Shown here: positions 1-10,782 of the stretch, piece by piece
How positions within the stretch are numbered: the stretch's first letter is position 1
Layout of the letters: the number at the start of each line of letters is the position of its first letter
Assembly: GCA_039583875.1 (NCBI GenBank)
Contig: CM077151.1
Coordinates: 105,914,609-105,978,608 of the forward strand
Source: Platanthera guangdongensis
Taxonomy: Eukaryota > Streptophyta > Magnoliopsida > Asparagales > Orchidaceae
Reading direction: 5' to 3'
Length of the DNA: 64,000 nucleotides
Position numbers and translations under genes: made by a program
The notes under the pieces: model-generated
Databases searched by the model: none
The model's input: only the letters and a program-made list of their open reading frames with translations
What the model was told of the DNA's origin: nothing

Positions 1-1830
1 CCCTCACCAATGAGGCTGTTTGCCATCCTTCTACACAAATTGCTGAAGGCAATGAAGATGAAGACAGTGAAGATGAAAACACTAAAATCAGTAAAGACCC
101 AATAACAGCTACCATAATTCCACAAGAGGAATTAATTTCCCAAGCTGTTGCTCAACCAACTCCTCCTACTAAACTTGTCACACTTAGATATCACCCTGTA
201 TCTCAAGTGATTGGAGACATTTCAGTTGGTGTGCAGACTAGGAATCAACTCAACCAAGACTTGATGCATATCTGCTTCATATCTCAAATTGAGCCCCAAT
301 CCATTAAAGATGCAGAGCAAGATCCCCACTGGATTATTATAATACAAGAGGAGCTCAACTAACTTGAGAGATGTAGAGTTTGGGATATAGTTCCAAGACC
401 AAAAGACTACCCAGTCATTGGAACTAAATGGGTATTCAGAAACAAGCTTGATGCCCAAGGTATTATAATAAGGAGCAAGACAAGGCTGGTTTCTCAAGGC
501 TATAGGCAAGAGAAGGGATTGACTATGACCAGATATTTACACATATTACAAGGCTGGAAGCAATCAGAATCTTCCTTGCATATGCTGCCTAAAAAAGTTC
601 AAAGTATATCAAATTGATGTCAAGAGTGCATTCTTGAATGGTGAACTTAAAGAAGAAGTTTATTTGGAGCAACCACCAGGTTTCATCTCTCCAACTCATC
701 CCTCTTATGTCTTTAAATTGCATAAAGCTCTCTATAGTTTAAAGTAATCTCCAAGGGCTTGGTATGAAACCTTAGCTAGCTTTCTTCTAGAACATAAATT
801 TTCTAGGGGCATTGTAGATAGGACAATATTCACTAGACACCATAAGGATCAAATCTTATTTGTACAAATCTATGTAGATGACATTATTTTTGGGTCTACA
901 GATTCCAAACTATGCAAGAAGTTTTCTAACCTCATGCATTCAAAGTTTGAAATGAGTAGCATGGGTGAGCTCTCCTACTTCCTTGGTCTCCAAGTGAAGC
1001 AGCTACCTAATGACATCTTTATTTCCCAATCTAAGTATGCTAAGGAGCTAATCAAAAAGTTTGGGATGTCAGATACCTCAGCCAAGAAAACACCTATGGC
1101 TGCAAATGCTGTAATAGATTCTGATGCACATGAGAAACCTGTTGATCAGAAATTATATAAGACCATTGTTGTGTCCTTGTTATATCTTAGAACAAGTAGA
1201 CCTGACATAATGTTTGTTACATGCCTTTGTGCAAGGTTCCAGGTGAACCCTAAAGAATCTCACCTTATTTTCTTAAAAAGGATTTTAAGATATATAAAGA
1301 GTTGTCCTTGTCTAGGACTCTGATATCCAACTGATTCAGAGTTTGAGTTGACTGGATACTCAGATGCTGACTATGCTGGATGTAGAGTAGACAGAAAAAG
1401 TACCTCAGGGACATGCTAGTTTCTTGGTATGAGACTAATGTCTTGGTTTTGCAAAAAGCAGTCATATGTGTCTACTTCAACTGCAGAAGCAGAATACATA
1501 GCAACTGACAGTTGCTGTTCCTAGATGTTGTGGATTCAGAACCAACTCCTAGATTATGGCTTTAACTTAAATAATTCAACCTTACTATGTGATAAAACAA
1601 GTGCAATTTATATTGCACAAAATGCAGTGCATCATAGAAGAACTAAGCACATAGAAGTTAGGCATCAATTCATTAGAGAGTGTGTGGAGAAAAATAAAAT
1701 TAAGCTTGTCTACATCTATACTGATTTGCAAAGAGCAGACATTTTCACCAAACCCTTGGGTGAAAGGAACCATCTGTTCTTTATAAATCAGCTAGGTATG
1801 ATCAATGGAGAGGCCCAAATAAACTTCTAA
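1..1830 (+). pseudogene. pol: pol fragment of element C (reverse transcriptase and RNase H)
   Basis: Translation matches copia pol from the linker before RT to the RNase H end. Visible landmarks are [12 protein letters not shown] (about 205-240), [14 protein letters not shown], the catalytic RT motif YVDDIIFGS (about 871-900), [19 protein letters not shown] (about 946), the RNase H start [10 protein letters not shown] (about 1354), AEAEYIA (about 1486) and the terminal ADIFTKPL (about 1738). It is dead: in-frame stops occur near 359, 745, 1321, 1417 and 1522, and the frame shifts between about 520 and 600. It corresponds closely to the pol of element A on the other strand. Protease and integrase lie upstream of the window. 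Confidence 0.92.
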
Positions 1831-2544
1831 AGAAAAATTTTTCCGTTGAGTATAAATTTTTGGCTGATGTTGTCGGCAAGGTTTTATTTGGCAAGCATAC
1901 CGCCCATGATTACATCAGCAGGCACCAATTTCTTGAGATGAGTGCTCTGGTTGAGTGGAAAGCAGTTAACTAGGCCAAAGTGCTGTTTGATCTAATTAAG
2001 AAGAAGAACAATAAGAAGGAAGTCTATTTTGGAAGAATACTGAGAATATTCCTCCAAGAAAAAGCATCTGAATCACTGGTCTCAAAGACCATATTCATAA
2101 ATGCTTCCAAGAGGCTGACTTGTGCCTTATTTGGAAGATTGGAGAGGACCATCACTAAGCCATCCTGGGCTTCCTAATCTTCCACACCTTCTGAGGGTAC
2201 CAGGGCTGTATCAACCACTCCCCACCCTATTGTTGAAGAAGTTCTCATTCCACCTCCTCCTTCAACAACACCTCTTGCAACAACAACTCCTCCACTTCCA
2301 GAAGTTGTTCCTCCCTCCACCAAAATTTCCTCACCATCTCCTCCTCAACAACAACATGCTTCACCAATACATCTTCCAACACCAGTTCCATCTCCTGAGC
2401 ACATCACCCCACCTTCATCTCTCCTTCTACGTCATCTTTATGACATACATCTAGACAGATTCTTGTCATCCCCTACTTTCAATCTGCTCACCTCCTTACC
2501 ATCTACACCTACTTCACCTGTACATGACCATTCCACTCCAATAC

Positions 2545-3090
2545 CGTTAACCCCAAAGTCCGCAACACGTCCAAGGTCCCATCCACCTTGGCGGCGGACT
2601 CGGTGCTCAGTCCGCCCAGCTCGGCATGCCCCAGGTGATTGGTTCCCAGGATAGCACTTCAAGCGGACTCAAAGATAAGTCTGCCCAAGCCGCCGTCCTC
2701 CAACAGGATCGCGCCTAGCAGCAACAGATGGAAGCTCCAGCCCGCGAGCCCAGTCCACCCCTTTTGTGCGGACTGGCGTGTTCTTTCTTTTTTGCTTCCC
2801 ATCACCGTTGCCCGGTTCTCCTGTACCCAGAGGAGCCGTTTATTTTAGCCCTACCCGTTTGGGCAGGCCCCCCTCCTATAAATAAGGGGGAGGTGGTGCC
2901 CCCAAAGTAGGCTGACTCGAGTTCAGAGGCCCATTTAGTGAAAGCTGTGGACTCAGATCTCGGACTTTGCTGTCTCGAATCTGTCTTGATCACCATTTTT
3001 CCTTGGTCTTTTAGTAAATGGTTGCTTGCTGTTTCCTTCTTTCTTTTTTCCTTTTTACTGGAATTTGAGGGCGCATTTTCTGCATCAACA
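2545..3090. mobile_element. 546-bp solo LTR inside ORF3 of element C
   Basis: A block unrelated to ORF3 interrupts it. It is flanked by a perfect 5-bp direct repeat aatac (2540-2544 and 3091-3095). Its ends are CGTTAAC and ATCAACA, compatible with TGTTAAC...ATCAACA ends after one substitution in the first base. It contains a TATA box (tataaataa, 2877-2885) and a G+C-rich 5' half with gcggactcgg / cagtccgccc motifs resembling those in LTRs of element D. No internal coding domain is seen, hence a solo LTR. Confidence 0.72.
2877..2885 (+). promoter_or_regulatory. TATA box of the 546-bp solo LTR
   Basis: tataaataa preceded by a C-rich stretch and placed about 330 bp into the 546-bp LTR, as expected for an LTR promoter on the + strand. 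Confidence 0.55.
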
Positions 3091-4980
3091 AATACCATCT
3101 CTTGTTGCCTCACCTTCACAGGATGACATCACAGTCCCTCCATCTGATGTTATTCCTCTCCCTCATCCATCTGTATCCACTCACTCTCCTCCATAGTTTA
3201 TGGATATAAATTCCTCCTCCCTTTCCACCATCCTGGAGCACATCATTCCAGTCCTCAATCAACTCAGAGTAGAGGCCATTATACCTCTTGCTGCCTCCAT
3301 TTCTTCTTTTGCTGCTCTTCTTGATGCCTCCTCTGTCCCTTCTTCTTCTAGGGGCCTGATCCCAGTATACACTGAAATTAGGCAGTGGGAGATGCCCATT
3401 GAAGAAGTAGTTCCAGCTCCAGCAGGAGCAGCAGCAGAAATTTTGTTTATAGATGCAAAGACTGAGACTGATGTATATATGCTTACAGAAGCTGAGACAG
3501 TAACATCTGATACATTATATACAGATACAGCTATAGATATGCTAGAAGTTTTGACTGTGGGTGATTGCATTGTCAATCCCACAATAGATATTTACAGTTT
3601 ATTAAATTGTTTTGATACAGTTCATTTGAATTTTCTTCCAGTAGTCTGCCCAAAGCATTCTATGGCTATTGTACCATATACTTTTCCAATAAGTCCTACA
3701 GTTGCTGAGCAACTTAAGGCAAGCTTTTCAGTAACATAGCAACCAACTGTATCATCCCCTCCCAAGGCCAACTCTTCTCCAAAGGCTATCTCACCTCCCG
3801 CATATTAAATGGATGACAGTCCTCTTCCATATCTAGATGAAATTATTATGGCTGACATTGAAGAAGAGAATAAGCTACTATCTGAAAGTGTTTATAAAGT
3901 TGTAGTTGCAGAATCTCCTATCCAGCTTCAGACTGAAAAGTAGATATTCAGAGATATTCTGAAGGCCATTGATGCCTTATATGATAATCCTCAAGAATCT
4001 TCTGATGATGAAGATGATTCTGACAATACTAAAGCTAAGAAGAAAGCTGTTAAGAAGAGAAAAGCTGTTCCTAAAGCTGCTCCTAAACCAAATCCCACTC
4101 ATGATACTCCATACTATATTCTACAGAATAATACTCCATATCCAGGGATGCCTGCATGGATGTGGCTTTCCAAGAATGAGCAAAAAGCCAGGAAGAAGAG
4201 TAGAAGGTGCTCTCCTCCTCCTCCTTCTCAAACGAACTGGAGAGGCCCTCCTCCTCCTCCTCCTCCTCCAACAGCTGGTGCTTCAGAAAGCAGCTCCTAT
4301 GCTCAAAATTATCAAAGACATCAAGGTAAATCTTCCAAATCTCAAGGAATTAGTCATCAAAGATATTCCTCAAGCAGCAAACAGCTACAGCAGCAACAAC
4401 AACATCAGAAAGCATCTGAAACTGAAAAAGCTAAAAGTCCAAAAAGGTCAGATTCTCCTCCAGTTCCATTTGTAGATCCAGAACAAGATAATACTGCAAG
4501 AATGGCCAGATTTCAAGAGCTTGTTGGACTCTCTATGATTAATAAAGCCAAAGCTGAAGACAGAGATCCATCACAATACTCCACCATGTCAACCTATAGA
4601 AGAGGATAACTTAAAAGGTATGAAAAGACAAACAAATTTTTCAATGTTGATGCTTACATGAACTTGCATCTAGAGGCTGTTGTACCTAGAGCAACCTCTC
4701 TCAATATAATTGGAGCTACAAACATGACCATGCCCAAAAGAGAAGCTGCCAATCCTAATAGAGAAATAAAGTTCACACAGCCTTCTAAGCAAGACAAAGC
4801 TGACAAGGAAAAACAGAAGAATAAATGAATATCTTGTTTAGTTTGATTTTCTGAACTATACTTGTTTAATCTATCACAAAGCTTGTTATGTACATATCTG
4901 CTAGATATCATTTAAAGTTTCTGCCAGATATATTTATTTTGCTTTGTGATTGTTTTCTTTCATTTGTATTAGTGACCTCA

Positions 4981-4997
4981 CCCAAATACGGGGAGAT
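4981..4997 (+). other. Polypurine tract region of element C
   Basis: cccaaatacggggagat sits directly before the 3' LTR start at 4998. It corresponds to the caaatagggggagat tract next to the 3' LTRs of A, B and E (seen there as atctccccctatttg on the + strand). It would prime plus-strand DNA synthesis. Confidence 0.75.
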
Positions 4998-5196
4998 TGT
5001 TTGATTGCTAGTTGGATTTGGGATAGGTTCACTAATTAGGATTTTTGACCCACAATGTATAGCCAGGGTCATGTCTTTGAGTCCTAGAGTTTAGGCAAAA
5101 TCATTAGCTTCAATCTCAGATGGACTAACCAGCAGAAGACCTCAGATTGACTCAAGACTTAGAAGAAATCAAGTTCAGAGTTTAAGTTCAACGTTC

Positions 5197-5510
5197 ATCG
5201 AACTCAGCTCGATGATAGTCGTGCCCTACTTGACGAACTCAGAGTTAATTCTCTGAGTTGAGCTCGATGATATTCGAGCTCAGGTCAACGAAGTCTAGAG
5301 TTCAGCCTTCAACACATTATTTCCAAGATTTATTTCACGGAACTCAGCTCGATGAAGATAGATTATCAGCTTGACGAACTTGGAGCGCAGATTAGGCAAG
5401 TTATCTCCAGAATGCAGTTCGCTGAGCTCAGGTCGACAAACAGGATTTCTCAGCTCGACGAACTTAGATCTCCGGTCGACGAAATCCGTTCAGAGGTCGA
5501 TGAATTCTGT
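5197..5510 (+). repeat. Degenerate TTCGTCGA/TCGACGAA palindrome cluster in U3 of C
   Basis: Repeated half-sites such as cgaactcagctcgatga, cttgacgaac, gctcgacgaac and ggtcgacgaa, several arranged head to head as interrupted palindromes. Many carry CG to TG/CA changes, consistent with loss of methylated CpG in an older copy. Same motif family as in element A, without any GTGTCGACAC unit. Confidence 0.75.
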
Positions 5511-5785
5511 CCAAGCCTGACTTAGAGTTTTTCCTCCTTTCTGTCCTTACATTCTATATTATTTAGCAGTGATTTCTCTGAGTAATTAATGCACAAATTC
5601 TCTTGAATATAACCGTTACTGGAAGCATTGATTATGATCTTCATCAGGGATTAATTACTTGCTTAATTAAACGGGACAGTTGGGAAACTCAATAAAGCAA
5701 ATATTCTACAGCCGATTTTCATTCTCCAGGCAATCAGCATTCTATGCAGAGAATTCAAAATTCAAAGGAGAATTTCGACAGAGAA

Positions 5786-5793
5786 TATAAAAG
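5786..5793 (+). promoter_or_regulatory. TATA box of the C LTR
   Basis: tataaaag within gagaatataaaagag, downstream of the palindrome cluster and about 790 bp from the LTR end, marking a plausible U3/R boundary. Confidence 0.6.
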
Positions 5794-6576
5794 AGATTTT
5801 TCTCTTTTCAATGACAAAGGAAGTAATAGAGATAAATAGAGAATGCAGAAAAGCATTCAGAAATTTTCTGTGCAGTAAACATCCTGTTTTCACCTTGATC
5901 TTTTTGAAGAATAAGAACAACAAACACAAAATCAAGAGTCTTCTTCAACTTCAACTCCAGGAGTTTTCAAGGACAACAATCTCTGAATCAGTCAGAAGTT
6001 CCTGGATCATCTCAAGTCAAGGTTAAAGACCTACACCCTGTGCAAAGCTCCAAGTGATTTTGAAGGAATCTTGACAATAGTAATCCACTAGTCTTCTCAG
6101 TTGTTTGAGAAGGAGAAGACATCATCAATTCTCTCTCCCCCCGCCTGTATAAAGGATTTATTAACTCCCTTCAAAAGTTTATTTTGGTTTTGGGCACCTG
6201 ATCAAAAGCTCAAAGGGTTGTGAGATCTCCCTGGAAATAGATCTTGTGGTGGCAGTCACCCGATCAAAACCTGCTAGTGGATTCCTACCAGGGTGTTAGA
6301 AGACAGGATGTACCTAAGTTGGTGAACCACTCTAAAATTTCTTGTGTTGTCTGGTTGCGCTTTTTCCTGCTGTTCTTGCTGTGGCTGTGATTGGCTAGTT
6401 GTGCTGTGATATATTGCTGTGTTGTGTTAGAGTAGATTAACTTAGACTGTTTTTCCTTTCTGTTATTATTGGTGTCACATACTTTTTACTCTGATAAAAA
6501 TCTAAAACAGCCAAAAAGTTTTATTACTCTATTCACCCCCCCTCTAGAGTAAATTAGATCTAACCCTTATCTTTCA

Positions 6577-6727
6577 GCTCATTTGTGCATCATAAATGTT
6601 GGGAAACTATGAGAGAAGTTGATGTACGAGGCACATTTCACAAAGTAATCAATCCACCCAGTGAGCACAAAGATGTTAAAGGACATGAAGATGTTATTTT
6701 GGTAGCCAAATTTTAAGAAAGATATAG
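6577..6727 (+). other. Short unclassified segment with a 45-codon open frame
   Basis: Between the LTR end of C and the first 5S-like foldback. One frame is open across 6580-6714 and ends in TAA; its translation contains CWETMREVDVRGTFHKV and HKDVKGHEDVILVAKF. The peptide is not low-complexity and reads like real coding sequence, but I do not recognise a family. It could be a gene exon or an old transposon end. Confidence 0.3.
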
Positions 6728-7476
6728 TGTAACGATCCAGGCCCGACCCCTTATGGGTGAAGTGTGCTGAGATTATCCGGTCTGTAGCCCAAGCACCCAA
6801 AAGCCTCTCCGTGCCTATTTCTTATCTACGGCGCATTGTTGAGGTCTGGTCTCGAACCAGAACCCCCTTAATAAAGAGTCTTCAAACAACTCTTTATCAC
6901 CAATTGAGCACTACGGCCGAAAACATGCACGAAGAGGCTTTGGGGTGCTCGGGAGGCTGTCCTATAACATGCTCACTAAGAGGCCACTGTGATTGACTGT
7001 AGAGGTGTTAAAATAAAAAGTGCACTTTTATTGTAACGACCCTAGCCGATCCAACAAGACAATGTCACGGCTCCACTCTATGCGACATTACCGGGCTGCA
7101 TCCCAAACGCCCCAACCCTTCTCTAGCCTACATGATGGTTGTTGGTGGCCACAACCTCAATATAATGAGCGAACTCAATAGTTAAGTTGGGATTTACAGG
7201 GACTTCCCAGGAGGTCACTAATCCCCGGACTACTCCATCCCAAGCATGCTTAACTATAAATTTCTTTCACTTCTCGTCACTAATTGAGCTGCAACTCAAT
7301 TGATGATGATGAGTGGTTTGAAAGCTCTTATCAAGGGGGTTGAGGATTTGAGACCCAGCCTTAACAATGTGCCACGTCCGAGAAACAGGCGCGTAGAGGC
7401 TTTGCGAAACTTGGGTTGTAGCCCGGATGATCTCAACGCACTTTACCCATGAGGGGTCAGGACCGGATCATTACAA
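6728..7476. mobile_element. Foldback elements with one 5S rRNA-like arm (two overlapping units)
   Basis: The left end (tgtaacgatccaggcccgac, 6728) and the right end (reverse complement of 7320-7476) are inverted copies of each other. A further unit starts inside at 7034 (tgtaacgaccctagcc) and uses the same right end. The inner unit is bordered by the palindrome aaaaagtgcactttt at about 7015-7030 and again at about 7477-7492, so that palindrome looks duplicated on insertion. The 5S-like stretch lies at 7199-7258. The exact nesting order needs alignment. Most likely related to Cassandra TRIM LTRs, though the arms are inverted rather than direct. Confidence 0.6.
7199..7258 (-). repeat. 5S rRNA-derived sequence, copy 1
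   Basis: On the minus strand this reads like the middle and 3' half of plant 5S rRNA: an AGTTAAGC..TGCTTGGG-type box A region followed by a GGGTGACCTCC-type box C region and GGAAGTCC. It is diverged and embedded in a transposable element, so it is not a 5S gene. Cassandra TRIMs are the known plant elements that carry such 5S-derived LTR sequence with pol III control boxes. Confidence 0.75.
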
Positions 7477-7678
7477 AAAAAGTGCACTTTTTTGTAATGG
7501 ACACCCCTGCCCACAACTCGAAAGGACGACACCTAGCACCCCAAGTACCACGTATGAAAGGGTTCAGCCTCAACAGGTCTACAGACCATGCACCCCAACT
7601 CTTTCTCCATTCACAGGAGGGTTATTGGAAGTCGTGGCCTCCCTTCGATGAGAAGTGGTCCAGTTAAGCGCCCCTACG

Positions 7679-7740
7679 GGGACTTCCCAGTAGGTCACCC
7701 ATACCAGGACTACTCCAGCCCAAGCACGCTTAATTATGAA
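7679..7740 (-). repeat. 5S rRNA-derived sequence, copy 2 (left arm)
   Basis: gacttcccagtaggtcaccc...tactccagcccaagcacgctta on the + strand is the complement of a 5S rRNA box A/box C region; it is the best preserved of the three copies. Confidence 0.78.
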
Positions 7741-7803
7741 GTTCTTTCACTTCTTATCACCAATTGAGCTGCAACCCAATTAGTGATGAGAAGTGAGAAA
7801 ACT

Positions 7804-7870
7804 TTATAGTTGAACGTGCTCGGGCTGGAGTAGTCCTGTGATGGGTGACCTCCTGGAAAGTCCTGGTAGG
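7804..7870 (+). repeat. 5S rRNA-derived sequence, copy 3 (right arm)
   Basis: tgaacgtgctcgggctggag...gatgggtgacctcctggaaa on the + strand corresponds to the same 5S segment as copy 2 in the opposite orientation, so the two can pair as one long hairpin. Confidence 0.78.
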
Positions 7871-8049
7871 AGCTCTTAACTAAATAACTTCTCATTGAAG
7901 GGAGGTTGCAGCTTCCAACTACCCGCCTGTGAATGGAGTGAGGGTTGGGGTGCATGGTTTGCAGACCTGTTGAGGCCGAATCCTTTTAAGCGTGGTGCTG
8001 GGGGTGTCGGCGGTCATCCTTTCGATTCGTGGGTTGGGGAGGTTGTTAC

Positions 8050-8337
8050 AATTCTATCCAAGGGTGTAATTCCATGTTCCGAGAACTGATTAGATCTCAC
8101 TTGTTATTGTGTGTTCAAGTGTTTATTTAGTTGAATAGATGGAACTGAGTTCTCATTCTTCATGCTCAATTTAAAAATGTGTCAAGTTTCAAAACTGAAG
8201 GCTAGGAAGTCATCTTAAAAATTTGTTAATTCCTTTAAATGAATGAATTAATTTCCTTTTAATACTCACTGCATGTTTCCTATCAACTATTTACAGTATA
8301 CATCACTGCAGATTTTCTATGAACTTGTACACCCCCA
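8050..8337. other. Unclassified A+T-rich spacer
   Basis: No repeat, terminal motif or long ORF recognised. A pyrimidine tract ending in acag at about 8296 is followed by a short open frame to 8344, which could be a relict exon but is too short to call. Confidence 0.3.
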
Positions 8338-9006
8338 TATTTTTTGAGTGGACCTGGCTGGCCAAAAGGCAGGGAGCAAGAAGTCAGTTTTATCATGCGC
8401 TCGGTGCTTATCTAGTGTAGTAATTGGAGAGCAGAGCCTACGAGTTGAGTTCTCGCCTATAGACGATAAGCAAGGTGGAGAGTGCCCAGGTGTGTCCGGG
8501 TGCTCACCGACTGGGCGAGTGGCGAGAGCCCAATCCAATCGAGTTCTCGCCGTTTGGCGAGTGGCTTGAGATGCGCAGACTCGCCATTAGAGGATATTCA
8601 TTTCTGTTTCCCTTTTTTCTGAAAATTCATTTCTGGTCTACCTTTAGCTGCTCTAGACAGCGGCATCTTGCTAGTAACAGACCACTATGGGCTGCATTTA
8701 ACAGTTTTTAGAAGGCAGGATCTCGCTATTGGCATACCATCCTCAGACAACTATAAATAGACCCCCAAGGGCACCTTTGGAGGGGACATCCTTGGCTTTC
8801 CTCTCCTTTGGCCAGCTCTGGTCGTCAAGAGCTCTGCTCCCAGTTCACCGTGTTCTCCGGGTGGACTGGTAGAGAGCTCCAGCTCCATGTTCACCGTGGT
8901 TTCCTGGCGGACAGGTAGAGAACCAAAGCTCCTAATTCACCGTGGTTTCCAGTTGGACAGGTCTGATGTTCTCAAGTGAACTCCAAGGTTCCCCGTTCAG
9001 CATTGT
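8338..9006 (+). repeat. Older LTR fragment with GGCGAGT repeats, TATA box and tandem units
   Basis: 8440-8590 carries repeated ctcgcc/ggcgagt motifs (for example ttctcgccgtttggcgag). A TATA box (tataaata, 8752-8759) and a C-rich start follow, then three tandem ~48-bp units from about 8845 to 8960 containing ttcaccgtggtttcc and gcggacaggtagag. This organisation is that of an LTR. The sequence resumes after element D at 16559. No coding region of its own was found, so it may be a solo LTR; ends not fixed. Confidence 0.5.
8752..8759 (+). promoter_or_regulatory. TATA box of the older LTR fragment
   Basis: tataaata followed by gacccccaaggg, upstream of the tandem units; same arrangement as the TATA boxes in the D LTRs. 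Confidence 0.5.
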
Positions 9007-9009
9007 CTT

Positions 9010-10693
9010 GGGCAGGCCGGGCGGTCTAGGCGGCTTGAGCGGTCTGAGTCCGAAGCCTGGGCGGACTGCTGGTTGTGGCCTGGGTAACCATGGCTTGGTC
9101 GCGTGGCTACTCTTGAGGAGCGGCCTGTGCGGCCTGTGCGGCCTGGTGTGCGGCCTGGTGTGCGGCCTGAGCAGTCTGTCGTGCATCCTGGTTGGCCTTT
9201 GGCCATGGAAGGCTTCTAGCGAAGCGGCCTGAGAGGACTGCGGTTCACGGACTGTTGACGGTTCTCAGCTTGATCTGCGGCCTTGCAGATTAGCAAGCTC
9301 TTGTGTAACCTTTACGGACTGGTTGAGTCTGCGGTGTCCGTTATTGCGGAGTAGCCTTGGAGTTTGGTTGTGGCCTTTGTCGTGCTCTCTGGTGTTGCAG
9401 CGGGCAGTAGCTATTGTGGAGGACTATGCGGACTGGTGTCGAAGTCCGGCAGTTGGCCGTTGTCTTGGCAGCTGTGCGAGTAGGGCTTGCGAGCTCTGCC
9501 TTCTGGTGGTGTGATTGGCGATCTGCCTTGGGGGAGGCGGACTGGGCCTTGTCCGCCGAGCTCGTATCTGGCCCTTGGTCGTTTACTGGACTTGGTCACA
9601 TTCTGTGACATGTCCAGCATGTCCACGGTATCCGTAGAGTCCGCTGTTGACTGAGCGGACTGCCTGTTGGTCGTGGACTCGTGGCAGATGGAGGCCTTTG
9701 TTCTCGAGCTGTGCGGACTGCCTCCTTGTCCGCATATAGTTTGTGAACTGTCACAGTAGTGGTTGTGGCTTTCCATGTGCGGTGGTGTTTGCGGGCTATG
9801 CGGGCTGATGCCTTGTCCACATAGTGTGGGCGGACTAGTGCGAGTTCGCCAGATGGTGAACATCTTGTCTTTACTCTTGACGGGTTTTCTTGGAATCCGG
9901 CTAAGTCCTTGCGGACTCAGCGGACGGGTCTTTGCTACTGCGTGAGCTGGGGCGGTGAATCTATTCACTAGGGTGGTGACCACACTCCTCACCTCGCCTA
10001 TAAATAGACCCCCCGACACGTCTACAATAATTGAGTGAACAGTAAGTGGGGCTTGGTCAATTGCTGCGGTTTGGTTTTTGCTGTCCGCGCGGGTTGAGTA
10101 GAGTTAACTATGTGCTGTGTGCAAGTCACGCGACTAGCTTCAAGGATCCAGGAGTTTGACTTTCACTTCGATCAAGTTCTGTGAAGTGTGCGGCCTCTGC
10201 GGTCTCTGCGGTCTCAGCAGGTTGCTTATGCGGCTTGTCAGTTCTCTGCTTCAGCATTTCCAAGTTCCAATAACCTGTCCGCCGGTATCAGGTGGGTAGG
10301 CGGTCCCTTCTTCAGTTCATCAGCCGTCAGCGAATAACGGTGTGTCCGCGCGACCTCGCGGTCTCGGCGAACTCCGTGTTCTTTTTGGCTTGTAGCAGCA
10401 ACAGCTCGGGAGGCTTCGACGACCTTGGCGGACTCGGTAGTCTCCTGCTCTGTCCGCCCGACTTGTTTTGTGATTTCTATTTTAGCTTCTGTACTGGCGA
10501 AATCATGTCTCGCTATGTATACCTCGCCCTATAAAGAAGTGTTAATAAAATAAGATCTGCTTGTTCTTCCATTTGCATTTGGTGTTGAGCTTGCTCCTTG
10601 GGTTTCCGCATGATCAAAATATGAACTGGATAGTTCTGAGAATTTTAATTTGGCTTTAGGCTATCTTGCTGACCGCTTTGAGAAAATTCAACA
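9010..10693 (+). repeat. 5' LTR of element D, truncated at its start
   Basis: Matches 14898-16558 by eye. The 5' half is dense in gcggcctg, gcggactg and gcggtct repeats (for example tgcggcctgtgcggcctg near 9125), giving many CpG sites. TATA box at 9999-10006. Ends ...gaaaattcaaca at 10693. Confidence 0.88.
9999..10006 (+). promoter_or_regulatory. TATA box, 5' LTR of D
   Basis: tataaata in ctcgcctataaatagacccc; the identical box occurs in the 3' LTR at 15862-15869. Confidence 0.7.
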
Positions 10694-10710
10694 TGGTATC
10701 AGAACAAGGT
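10694..10710 (+). other. Primer-binding site of element D
   Basis: tggtatcagaacaaggt begins immediately after the LTR terminal CA. TGGTATCAGA is complementary to the 3' end of plant initiator Met-tRNA, the usual copia primer. Confidence 0.85.
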
Positions 10711-10782
10711 TCAGTTGCTTGAGCGGTGACCAACTTGTGTTGTTGCTCTGTGCTTCTGGAAGCTTAACCAAAGGTTGTTGCA

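Larger units (their letters stand above)
1845..4828 (+). pseudogene. ORF3 (env-like) of element C, disrupted
   Basis: Starts abruptly after pol with a truncated N-terminal domain (FLADVVGKVLFGKHTAHDY, about 1857; FDLIKKKNNKKEVYFGRIL, about 1985; ALFGRLERT, about 2128) that aligns with ORF3 of A, B and E. Then come a Pro/Ser/Thr-rich linker, a 546-bp solo LTR (2545-3090), more linker, an acidic stretch, a basic patch (about 4035-4080), a poly-Pro region and a conserved C-terminus (NTARMARFQELVGLS, about 4490; KAKAEDRDPSQYSTMS). Translation ends at the TGA at 4826-4828. Several stops and frame changes make it non-functional. The pre-ORF3 spacer present in A is deleted, leaving pol almost fused to ORF3. 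No signal peptide or membrane helix is apparent. Confidence 0.82.
1..6576 (+). mobile_element. Sirevirus-type copia retrotransposon C, 3' half
   Basis: The 5' part lies outside the window. What remains, in order, is pol (RT and RNase H part), ORF3, a polypurine tract and the 3' LTR. The LTR start (TGTTTGATTGCTAGTTG) and end (ATCTTTCA) align by eye with the minus-strand LTR of element A, as do pol and ORF3, so C belongs to the same lineage. It is much more decayed than A: stops and frameshifts in pol, loss of the sequence between pol and ORF3, and an inserted solo LTR. The expected right target duplication is 6577-6581 (gctca), but the partner is off-window. Confidence 0.9.
4998..6576 (+). repeat. 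3' LTR of element C (1579 bp)
   Basis: Runs from TGTTTGATTGC to ATCTTTCA. U3 holds degenerate TCGA palindromes (5197-5510) and a TATA box at 5786-5793. The 3' end has the poly-C/inverted-repeat motif (ctattcaccccccctctagag) that all Sirevirus LTRs here share. About 370 bp shorter than the LTR of A, largely because it lacks the GTGTCGACAC block that A carries. Confidence 0.88.
7494..8049. mobile_element. Foldback element with inverted 5S-like arms
   Basis: The two ~265-bp arms (7494-7770 and reverse complement of 7775-8049) match along their whole length: both begin tgtaa, then have cgaaaggatgac/cgaaaggacgac, a gcctcaacaggtct motif, cattcacagg, a 5S-like block and aattgagctgcaacc. The centre is near 7772. 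Normal Cassandra elements have direct LTRs, so this is either two LTRs joined head to head or a distinct foldback family that acquired the 5S sequence. No coding capacity. Confidence 0.7.

Noticed and set aside
7199..7870. Functional 5S rRNA genes
   Set aside because: Only the central/3' part is present, diverged, and in transposon arms in both orientations.
8932..9232. Gly-Leu-Cys-Gly-Leu repeat protein (also 14890-15096)
   Set aside because: Translation of the gcggcctg repeats in the LTRs of D.
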